A stretch of DNA of 64,000 nucleotides from Pachyseris speciosa (Eukaryota > Cnidaria > Anthozoa > Scleractinia > Pachyseridae), in NCBI GenBank assembly GCA_016490735.1, contig JAEMWC010000053.1, positions 1,443,501-1,507,500 on the forward strand, read 5' to 3'. The notes under the pieces are model-generated. The model saw only the letters and a program-made list of their open reading frames with translations. It was not told where the DNA came from and searched no databases. Positions within the stretch are counted from its first letter, which is position 1. Every line of letters starts with the position of its first letter. The position numbers and the translations under genes are program-made. Of this stretch, positions 55,788 to 64,000 are shown piece after piece.

Positions 55788-56369
55788 ATAAGTCAACGAT
55801 TGGATCACTCTGAAGTCTTTCCCATTCCAAAGCAGTACTTTGCCGAGAGCCTGATTGACATGGCTGGGTACACGCTGTTTACATGGGGAGCAAAAGGCAG
55901 TGATTTCTAATTGCAAGGGAGAGCCCTAGACTACAAAGTGGAGGTCAAAGTCATCTTCAAGGATAACCATGCCTTGACCCATGGACCTAAGCTGGTCATC
56001 AAGATCCCCACTCCCGCGGAATTGGAAGATGCCAATGCAGCCGTAGAACAGGCCAAGAAGATACTCGATCGACCATTTCCTTGCGCCAATGAGGAGACCA
56101 CCAACTTGCTGAGATGCAACTATCACATTATCAAAGATGCAAGCATCATGTTGGCTATTACAACCATGAAGAATGGGAAAGTACAAGGTGGAACAGCATG
56201 GGGCGTAGTCATGGCGGATTGCAAGGGAATAGACGTCTACGTTTATGACTTAAGCAAGCAAGCATGTGTGGAAGAAGTACAAAAATGGAGAATTTCATCG
56301 GTGTGGCATCCCAACCTTGTCTGCACAGTTTGCTGGAATAGGTTCGCGGATTTTGACAGAAGAGGGTAA
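55788..56369 (+). pseudogene. SLOG/DprA-like Rossmann-fold protein, one in-frame TAA
   Basis: The frame is open from 55788. DMAGYTLFTWGAKGSDF resembles the Gly...Gly-Ala-x-Gly-x-Asp loop of the SLOG (Smf/DprA, YspA) superfamily, which binds nucleotides or nucleic acid. TAA 55908-55910 follows directly, then in the same frame VEVKVIFKDNHAL, DASIMLAITTMKNGKVQGGT and AWGVVMADCKGIDVYVYD, the second half of the fold with its Gly-Gly-Thr loop. The product ends near a CTVCWNRF segment. The reading as SLOG is by motif only. The substrate is unknown. The surrounding + genes belong to the right viral-like block. Confidence 0.45.
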
Positions 56370-56560
56370 ACGTGCCATTGATCTTGTTTTTCAGTTCAAT
56401 TTTCAAACAAATTAATTCATTTAAAAACTCGTGTTTCCATCTCTCCATGTTCAAACTATCGTTCCTGTCTTGTTTAACCACAAGCATGAGATGCTCCTCA
56501 TATTAAGTCTTTGTAGTTATCCACTCGGATGTTGGATGCAAGACTGTCTCTCGTCTTTCA

Positions 56561-57173
56561 ATGAGCTACTCTAATGGCGTTGCTAGTGTAAGTTTGCTTT
56601 TGAGGACAAGTTCTGTATCTGATATAACCGCAAGGTACCAGCAATTCACCCAAAACTACACACAAGACACGATGGTCATGGTGTTTGAAACTTTGGCCAT
56701 TACCCGTACCCAATCACTATCTCGGAGAGCGAGTAAGGCCACGAGGATGCTTAAAGTTGGGCCACATACTAGGTCTGGAAGACACGATACTGTCGCGGAG
56801 AAGAGGCTTCTCCAGTACCTTGACAGAATCACAGATGCTATGCAACTGGGAAGAGATGAAAGACAGCGTACCTTTGAAATTTTACAAGCAGTTGGAAGAG
56901 ATAGCCGTGACTTATGATCGACAATTTCAAAGAGGTGTCAAAAGGGTAGGATTGGCCATGGCTCGAGGGAAGGGCGACAAGGGCCAACGTTTTCGTCGAG
57001 CAATGTGGAAGTATTATGCATTGAATTTGATACAAGATGGTATCATTGCAGATGAAGTGCAAGAGCTTTGCATACAGCAGGATCACGAGGGTCTTAAACA
57101 TTTTCTTGATCACATAGAACGTTTTGCTGCCCCTCGCCACTCGCTTCGCATTCAACTAGAGCAAACCTATTGA
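56561..57173 (+). pseudogene. Unrecognised gene with a frameshift
   Basis: The frame 56561-56917 (SYSNGVASVSLLLRTSSVSD at the start) and the overlapping frame to 57173 read best as one gene with a change between 56750 and 56880. The second part is basic and helical (RQFQRGVKRVGLAMARGKGD, then WKYYALNLIQDGIIADEVQE) and ends RHSLRIQLEQTY. The basic helices would suit a nucleic-acid or structural role, but no family is recognised. The next 230 bases hold an AATAAA-like signal near 57246. Confidence 0.4.
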
Positions 57174-57405
57174 GAGAGAGTGGATGGAAAATGACGAGTT
57201 TACGGTGACAAAAAAAGACGCCCATGTTTTGATCCTTTATTCGTAAATAAAGGTCACATTATATCTTATAGTTCATCGTTTGTTTTCTAAGTGTCCTGTC
57301 CAGACCTACCATAGGTAAATCTGCACAACTATTGCATTGTATGTGGCGATGTGCCGGCATCCTATTTCCAGCTCCTTTCCCAACTCATATGATAGACAAA
57401 GAGGG

Positions 57406-58648
57406 TCACGAAGGTTCAGACTGAATTATCAGGCACCAAGACTGACAGCAAAGGTAAGAGACTCCATCTTTATTTTTATTTTATTTATTTTATTTGCCAC
57501 ACTAATTACAAAAATATAGGAAAAGAAGAGGAAAAAAAAAAGAAGTGGCGAGGAGACCTAACAGAAACTATAGGAACTTATGAGGTTAGGCCTCCTCGAA
57601 CTATGAGCTAGAGCTGTTTCACATCACTTGAAGAAAAGAAGGCGAAAAGTCGAAGATAGAAAGATTTATAAACTGTTTTCATACTTACTCAATAATTTAA
57701 TCTTCAGTTTTTTCTTAAAAGAGGAGAGGGATTGAGAGTTGATGATCTTGTTGTCAAGTGAATTAAAAAACTTAGCTCTTGAAAAAAGGCGAGAACTTTT
57801 TCGTGTTTGTACCACAAAACGGTAGACGGTAGGCCTGGGAATTTCTTGTATTGTAAGAGTGGAATTGATTGTTTTGAGAGAAATTGTTATTAAACTTTGG
57901 AGGTAAGAATGAATTTTTGCAAGAATACATAAATTGGCCCAGTTGAAGCAAATGGATATCATTAAATTTTAGTATACCGAGGTCCTTAAAGATGGGGTCA
58001 GTATGAGCATTAAAATGTGATTTATTAATAATTCTAATAATGCGCTTTTGCAGGATAACAAGGCGGCGGAGATTAGTTTTATAGGTCGAAGCCAAAACAA
58101 TATTACAGTAGTGAAAATAAGGATAAATTAAGGAATAGTAGAGCATACGTAAAGACGATTTAGGAAGAAAGAAGCTGCATCTAGATATTATACCGACTGA
58201 CTTCGCAACTTTACTTGCAACGTGAGATATTTCCGACTTCCAATTTAGGTTTTCATCCAAAATTACGCCTAGAAGATTTGTCTCCTTTACTTTAACAATA
58301 TTTTGATTATCTATACTTATTTGAATATTACAAATTGAACGCTTTTGTCTTGGTTTAAAGACCATAAATTTAGTCTTTTTAAGATTTAGAGAAAGCATCT
58401 TCTTTGATCGGAGCGTGGTGGATGATTGAGTCTAGCAATAAAGAGGCAGTATACGGTTTGGGCGTGTCGACAACGAGGCCAACGAGGCTTGCAACTTCTC
58501 GAAGCATAAACCTCCAACACCAAGAACAGTGGGAATGAGTTTCTTGCTTTTTAGCCCTGTAGAATCCCTCTTTTCCCGCTATTGCAATCTCGTGAATCAG
58601 GTATCTATAGATTAAAAAATTGACGTCAATTGTTTGTGTCTTGACCAA
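57406..58648 (-). pseudogene. Unrecognised small gene split by a LINE fragment
   Basis: On -, the 5' part 58648-58402 (VKTQTIDVNFLIYRYLIHEI, then HSHCSWCWRFMLREVASLVG) stops at a truncated LINE. The 3' part would be 57470-57406. CATCTT flanks the LINE on both sides (57465-57470 and 58396-58401). Counting one copy, the frame continues for about 20 codons, Cys-rich, to TGA 57408-57406. The product would be about 100 residues. The function is unknown. Confidence 0.35.
57471..58395 (-). mobile_element. 5'-truncated LINE, C-terminal reverse-transcriptase part
   Basis: On -, the frame 58398-57772 reads LSLNLKKTKFMVFKPRQK, NLLGVILDENLNWKSEISHV and SLRMLYYSLIYPYFHYCNIV. It is the thumb region after the catalytic box of CR1/Jockey-type LINE reverse transcriptases. 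A frameshift near 57790 leads to the last part (KIINSQSLSSFKKKLKI). The 3' side is an AT-rich TTTATT-type repeat at 57475-57500. A possible 6-base target duplication (CATCTT) flanks it. Confidence 0.8.
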
Positions 58649-58935
58649 CAGCTGTGTCTCAGATACTTGTAACCCTTGTTGGGAATGAGGTTCACGCTTG
58701 ATCCATTATTCACCATTCACTCAATCCTCTATCCAAGCAATCTTCACAAAACACCAAATCGGGGCTATATGCGATTGTTAAATGATACCACTTTGGGTAC
58801 ACTCTCTCTTCCCAGATGCACGGGTCATCTTTAGCATTCAATCCAGAATACGTATTAAATTGGTGCAATACCATGTCCACTCTCTCTTGTTATCAGGCTC
58901 GCGAGTGCTCCGAGCAGAGAAGAAACCAGAAGAGA

Positions 58936-59968
58936 ATGGCTCCAAAACGCGGACAGGCTTCCAAGAAGGACCGCAAGTTCTTGTCCACTGTGTCAAAGGG
59001 GCTGCGGCTTCGAAAGACAAAGGACGATCGATGGGCCACTTTGCCACAAATGTTGGTGTTTTACCTTGTCAAATTGAAGGCCACTGGCACGGGACTGGCA
59101 AACATTGACGTGGACGCTGTGCTGTCGCCCGACCAGGGGCAAACCAGTTGCGATTTGGAAGACGAGATCATGGAGGCCGCAGATAGTGTGCCCGATAGTA
59201 CGTGGATGGCCAACAAGTCCAATAAGCCATTGTTGGACGACTGTGCCTTGGACATGGATCCCTCGCCCCACTTGGCCTGGGACCTCATGAAGCGAGACCT
59301 CCTGAACTTGCACCCGTGCAATTTAAGGGAGCCCATGGCGAGACTGGAGCAGCATGGTTGTACGTGCGATGATGCCTTGACGTCTTTGTTTCCCAACAAG
59401 CAAGTCTTGGCGTGGCTGAAGGACTCTGGTGCCAAGATATTTGAGTGCGTTCATGTGGACAATCGGCTGGCATATGAAATGAATGACAGTCTGTCTAAAT
59501 TAGATCCCGACTCGGACGATGACTACATGGAGGGGGTCTAGGAGAATGTTGCAGAGCTTCGTAAGAACGAGCTAAGGGCCTGCATGACGACCTATGTGTT
59601 CTTGTGTTCTTCTCTGGCAACCTTTGAAAACCTGTGGTCTGCATTTGAAGCAGTGAGGGGGTTTTTCGCAGAGAGGGGCCTTGACCATGAGAAGTTGGAG
59701 CGGTTTCGCGAAGTGATGGACGTTGGACGTGGTCAAGGAAAAATGTGAGGACGATGAGAACTGCACCACGACTGTGATGGTGGATGTTGACCTCTGCCCA
59801 TCTGAAGAAGTTCATGACCTTGTCGAGTTGCCAAGAGACTTGACATTTTTGCAGTGGGTGAACGTCATGAGAACCATTGATACCAAGCAAGGCTCTGAAT
59901 GGAAGAACTTGACATGTTCTGTGAAAGAGTGGTACAGAGACCACGTGGAAACTCGCATATTTTATTGA
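58936..59968 (+). pseudogene. Unknown protein, tandem paralog A, decayed
   Basis: The start MAPKRGQ at 58936 is set by comparison with paralog B, including a similar leader (CGGAGCAGAGAAGAAA-like). The lines LLDDCALDMDPSPHLAWDL and RDLLNLHPCNLREPMARLE match B closely. A TAG at 59539-59541 stands where B has Tyr, and the frame goes on. A frameshift near 59720 then leads to FLQWVNVMRTIDTKQGSEW and a YRDHVETRIFY end. The protein would be about 340 residues, acidic in the middle. AATAAAAATA at 60003 may be its polyadenylation signal. No known family. The duplication suggests a useful, variable gene. Confidence 0.55.
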
Positions 59969-60728
59969 TGTTTCTTTAACTTTGTAGTCATTTGACGACT
60001 TTAAAAAATAAAAATAGAGGGAAAAAAAGTTTTGTGTGTCCTGTCTCTGGGTAGACCTCTCGAAACTGACCACAAACCAAGTAGTCTTTGAGTCACAATC
60101 AGGCTCAAAGTTGTGAATGAATGAACGGCGGAAAGTCTTGGAGCTGATTCCGAAAAGATCTCTTCTAGTGCAGAATTTGCTGATAAACTATCACCAACAC
60201 TTGCCCCTCGTTAGATTCGTTTGACCGAGGTAGCCACACGCGCAAGCACACCTCTACGAGGGTATTAAACAGGTATTAAAAAATATGGAGCACCATTGCT
60301 GAGGCTTTGTTCAAAGTTATTGGTCTAGAAAGAACTCAGACGTTTCGGTACTTCTGTCCTTCGTTGGTGAAAAGAGCAGGTAAAGAAAACGCGTGTTGTG
60401 ACATTCAAAGCGCACGCTGCGAGATTTCAAACATCTTAAAATCTATATTCATGCTGCTGGGTGGCGGCTATGCACGGTCGCGGCTATACGTCGACACTAC
60501 ACGATGACGCGATGCCCCACCTTAAACATAGAGCCTCCAATGCACGAAAGAATTCAATCACGTTGGAATGTCGTGGTACAGTGACGTGGTACAAGGTATC
60601 CATCATGCGGTTCGCGTGTCAGAAAATGGTTAAAAGAGGCAAGACTAGCATCTCCGACATCAAACTATGGTTTACCCAGACGATACAATTGCAAGTACTC
60701 GGAGCAGAGAAGAAAAGAAAAGTAAAGA
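59969..60728. other. Spacer between tandem paralogs
   Basis: No gene supported. It contains the probable polyadenylation signal of A and the leader of B (GTACTCGGAGCAGAGAAGAA near 60697). Confidence 0.45.
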
Positions 60729-61802
60729 ATGGCTCCGAAACGCGGACAGGCTACCAAGGACCATGAGTTCTTCTCCACCGCTTCCAAGATAATTCGCCTT
60801 AGAAAGACCAAGGACCGCCGATGGACCACTAACCCCCAACTGTTGATGTTCTCCCTCACCAAACTGAAGGCCACTGGTACCGAACTGGCTGAGATTGGCG
60901 TGGAATGCTTGCTGTCGCCTGAAGAGAAGGGAATCAGTAACGATTTGGCACAGAGGATCGTGGAGGCTGCAAAGACAGTGGCCGAGAAAATGTGTAAGGC
61001 AAAAGAGATCAACAAGCCGTTGTTGGACGATTGTGCATTGGACACGGACCCCTCTCCCAACTCTGCCTGGGACCTCTTGAAGCGAGACCTCATGAGCTTG
61101 CACCCGTGTGATTTAAGGGAACTGGTGGTGAAACTGGAACCCTATCGTGGCACCGGCGACAATGCCCTGATATCGTTGTTTGCGGATGAAGGCGTCTTGG
61201 CGTGGCTGATGGACGCTGCGGCCAACATATTTAAGGGCGTTCGCGAGGATAATAGGTTGGAATATGAAATGGCAGACAGTCTGTCTAAAGTCGATCCAGA
61301 CTCTGAGGATACATATGACTTTATGGTAGGGAACTACGAGAACTTTGCAGAGCTTTGTAAAAAGAACCTTGTGACACTCAACGAGTTAACAGTCCGTGAC
61401 GCTACCTATGTGTTCTTGTCCGTTTCTCTGGCATCCATGGAGAACCAGTGGCCTGAGTTTGACGTGGTGAAGAAGTTCTTTGCCGAGAGAGGCCTGCGAT
61501 TTAAGAAGTTGGTGCCCTTTTGTCAGGTGATGGACGCGGAGATCAGAACCAACCAGTATGTGGTCAAAGAAAGATTTGAGGATGAGTAGAATCGGACGAC
61601 TTGGGTGAGTGTGGTGATGGAACATTATCCAGCCGAAAAGGTACGTGACCTTGTCGAGATGCCAAAAGATTTTAAATTTCTCCAATGGATGAGCAACGTC
61701 ATGCAAGTATTTGCCGCCAAGCAAGACATGGAATTTGAAAACTTGAAATGTACTGTGAACGCATTTTATAGGGACCACGTGGTGACTCGTGCCTTTTATT
61801 GA
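60729..61802 (+). pseudogene. Unknown protein, tandem paralog B, one in-frame TAG
   Basis: The frame from MAPKRGQ at 60729 is open to TAG 61587-61589 and in the same frame on to TGA at 61800-61802. Compared with A, the TAG replaces a Glu codon. Features are a basic head, LLDDCALDTDPSPNSAWDLL, an acidic spot (KVDPDSEDTYDFM), KKFFAERGLRFKKLVPFCQV and a conserved end (FYRDHVVTRAFY). There is no membrane segment or zinc motif. AATAAA near 61892 is a likely polyadenylation signal. As the less damaged copy it is the better query for finding relatives. The function is unknown. Confidence 0.6.
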
Positions 61803-63134
61803 TGTTTGGAATAGGTGAAACAAACTGACAAATGTATGCGTCTATAGTGTTTTCTGTGAATGCTGCGTTTATAGCCACTTGAAGGGTTTGAACAATAAAA
61901 GAGAGAAAGGAAGACTTTTGTGTGTTTTGTTTTTTTCATCTCGAAACTGACCACAATGCAAGTCAAAGTTAGGCCGGAAATTTGGAGAATGAATGAACGG
62001 CAGAACATTTCGTTTTTTGTTTTTGTCTTGGACCTGATTGCAGAATTTAATAATAAACTTTCACCAGCGCTTTTCCATTAAGAAAATATATTAAAACTGT
62101 GTAATGTCATTGATGATATTCTCTTCAAACGTTTTGATCCAGATGAAACACAGGTTGAACAATATGCGCATCATGACATTGAAAATTCGTTCATAAAGCA
62201 CGCTGCAAGAATTCAAACGTGATTGAAATCCATGTTCATGCCGCTGGGTTGCAGAGTTTGACATGTAAATATTAGACGGCCCTCTGTGCGGCGCCTCGTC
62301 TTGTTGTTGCGGTATCCTGTTCGTACCACAGCCACCATCATGTCCTCGGCTGTGTGACTGGGAGAGCAGAAATGGTTAGCCACGGGCAGGTCCTCTGATC
62401 CTACAACAGAAGTGAATGAATAACCTTTTATTCGAACAAACCAATAACCCTGTCCCAGTAATGACGGATTTAGGTGAATGGAGAATAAGAACTTGTGAAC
62501 ATGTTGCGCCTACAAGAGTCCACACCCAGAAAGTTCATTGCAGACGCAAGGACCAACAGAGAGAAAAGTGCTCATTGAAGAATTCACAACATGACTACAA
62601 TGTCAGGCCACGACGCAATAGGACATCATACCCCCTCTTCCAGAAGTAACAAAGGAACATCTGCCATTTGACGCTCGACCAATGTTATGCCGAGCGTTGA
62701 GAGACTAATGGACCATCACGAACAGGGAAAGGGGTGCTGGCACCTGTCGCCAGTCCCGATGCTCGTGAATCGGAACCAGCGAAAGACTGTGACGGTAAAT
62801 TCCTGTGTAGGATTTGTCAGGCCGAGTAGTTGCGGCGCAAGACACTTCTCCAAAGCGAATGTAAAAAGCGAATGTAAAAAGCGAATGTAAAAAGTTGTGT
62901 TAGCCTTTGTTTATAGACCATTCTTTCGTTTTGCATACAATAACCTGTTCGTTTGAGGCAGCTTAACACAAATTACATCACAACGCAACCATTCAGTTAC
63001 ATTTTTCTTGGAGCCTCGCACGAATAAAATGTTCCACGTAAGCTGTTCTAAGGGCGTACAAATATAAAGTCATCTTTAGTTACAATTCTGATGAGTCAGG
63101 TTTCGTACGCAAACGGTGACGATCGGCACCACTT
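61803..63134. other. Mostly non-coding
   Basis: A + frame at 62416-62649 (basic, with RPRRNRTSYPLF) is possible but weak. Near 62855-62895 GCGAATGTAAAAA is repeated three times in tandem. Nothing else is supported. Confidence 0.4.
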
Positions 63135-63534
63135 CTAACAAAAGTGGCATTGTCGTGGCGTCATTGCCTCGAATGCTCTGCACGTTTTGAGTATCTCCTC
63201 CAGTTCTTCGCACATTTCCTTTGTCTCATGCACCTTCTCCGCAATCATCTTAGCATGTACTCCGCTCTTGGTATTCAAATAGTCCTCGAACTCTTTGGGA
63301 AACCTCAGGTTATCGTCAACAACGTAACGCTTCAGGGGTGACCTAGTGTCTCTCACGCGTAAATTTTTTTCCACAGTATAGGCACCGTTTCGCACACCTT
63401 ATAGCAATCGATAGAGGGGTTTTCTCTACCATAGATTCTGCATACCTTCTCATGAACTTTACGTCGGTCCACTCGATTGGTTGCAGGACTAGACTTTGCA
63501 AGATCGTAGTCTGAGAATGTGTTCCTGGTGCCAT
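63135..63534 (-). pseudogene. Unrecognised gene with Cys pair and coil, one frameshift
   Basis: On -, 63534-63343 (with RCAKRCLYCGKKF at its end) and 63395-63135 (starting in another phase) join by one frameshift near 63370. The second part has SPLKRYVVDDNLRFPKEFED and a helical, charged stretch (EKVHETKEMCEELEEILKTC), ending RQCHFC. It would be about 130 residues with a possible zinc-binding start and end. It is divergent from the + frame at 63720. No family is recognised. Confidence 0.35.
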
Positions 63535-63719
63535 GGTCTGCGCTTCTAGTTATCACTGCTCAGCGATCAGCTTGCTGCATTTTTATGCTCTAAGACAGTG
63601 ATGCAGTCAGTGAATTATCCACCTCATGACGTCAAACCCCAAAGACACATGATGTCCATGCGATCGAGGGTGCGCCTATAACATCACGTTCAGGGGGTGA
63701 CGTTGCATCCACGCACTCA

Positions 63720-64000
63720 ATGACATCAGAATTCAACCACACCTTCACCGAGCAGAATAAAAGAAGATCGCCTGTAGTGGAGAAGATAAACAAGTGGTTC
63801 CAGCGATATAGAAACAACGTGCGAGACTTCATGAAACTTCAATGGCTTCTATCGCCACCGCTGCTGCTGGATGCAGACGCCCAACACCACTGGCGCATGA
63901 CCATGATAGCAGAGAGAAAAGTTGGCTGGTTCAAAGAGGTTACATTTGCCATCGCTGACCCATCCACATTTTCTTCCTTGTGGGACATCTTCCCAAAGAA
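63720..64000 (+). CDS. 5' part of an unrecognised gene, runs off the window
   Basis: The frame from ATG 63720 is open to the window edge (about 93 codons). It starts MTSEFNHTFTEQNKRRSPVV. A basic/aromatic helix (KINKWFQRYRNNVRDFMKLQ) and SPPLLLDADAQHHWRMTM follow, then WFKEVTFAIADPSTFSSLWD. It is well balanced, with no stop. No domain is recognised in this part. It is divergent from the - gene ending its 5' side at 63534. Confidence 0.45.
   Translation, partial: MTSEFNHTFTEQNKRRSPVVEKINKWFQRYRNNVRDFMKLQWLLSPPLLLDADAQHHWRMTMIAERKVGWFKEVTFAIADPSTFSSLWDIFPK

Noticed and set aside
59495..60073. 192-codon - frame
   Set aside because: It is the antisense of paralog A and has no domain. The homology between A and B fixes the + strand.
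1..64000. Altered genetic code or programmed readthrough to explain many in-frame stops
   Set aside because: All three stop codons occur inside frames, real frameshifts are also present, and paired copies show independent sense-to-stop changes. Decay is simpler.
1..64000. LTR retrotransposon or bacterial-type operon content
   Set aside because: No gag-pol order, primer-binding site or long terminal repeats were seen, and there are no bacterial ribosome-binding patterns. SINEs, LINEs and spliced transposases indicate an animal genome.

Overview
The window looks like nuclear DNA of an animal, most likely an anthozoan cnidarian (coral or sea anemone). The host call rests on two tRNA-headed SINE copies of a type I associate with hexacorals, a PIF/Harbinger transposon, L1/Tx1-type and CR1-type LINE pieces and several multi-exon or foldback DNA transposons. 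It is not confirmed by any search.

Set into this mobile-element background are dense blocks of short-spaced reading frames on both strands: 1-4150, 11860-21217, 24982-28560 and 48990-64000. I read them as a decayed, endogenised large double-stranded DNA virus of the herpesvirus/mirusvirus (duplodnavirian) kind. The best evidence is a terminase large subunit (TerL) gene on the + strand, with a Walker-B/coupling/zinc-motif exon at 20546-21047 and a nuclease exon at 25689-26399 that ends in an HDDA acidic motif. A YqaJ/alkaline-exonuclease-like gene with five in-frame stops (26417-27157) follows directly. Other virus-like cargo includes a membrane glycoprotein fused or adjacent to a very long coiled coil (12231-17215, -), a type II membrane protein with EGF-like repeats (3239-4129, -), four small RING-like proteins (one with two membrane segments), an RCHY1/Pirh2-like E3 ligase (54717-55696, -), a SLOG/DprA-like protein (55788-56369, +) and a tandem pair of unknown 340-residue paralogs (58936-61802, +). 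Most of these frames carry in-frame stops or frameshifts, so the element appears dead. A few are intact (50706-51266, 51702-52400, and the frame entering the right edge at 63720).

The layout from left to right is as follows. 1-4150 is a viral block. 4150-11860 is satellite-like repeat DNA, rich in a GGGCAYTTGCCC-type motif, with a Harbinger element (4752-8988) inserted cleanly in one repeat unit. 11860-21217 is a viral block, mostly on the - strand. 21218-24981 is a LINE with a 9-bp target duplication. 24982-28560 is a viral block (TerL, exonuclease, RING genes). 28560-48990 is a nest of transposons: a 1.85-kb foldback, a 7.8-kb element with 1.1-kb inverted arms and a multi-exon transposase, a captured LINE 5' end between direct repeats, a tRNA-like repeat with inverted ends, and a transposase gene whose two halves now face each other. 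48990-64000 is a viral block with one 5'-truncated LINE.

The most interesting feature is the TerL gene. It seems to be spliced, and each putative intron holds a gene on the opposite strand. In one of these nested genes the reading frame becomes continuous again across the LINE target duplication. Exon borders, homologies and the viral assignment are read by eye and need searches and transcripts to confirm.
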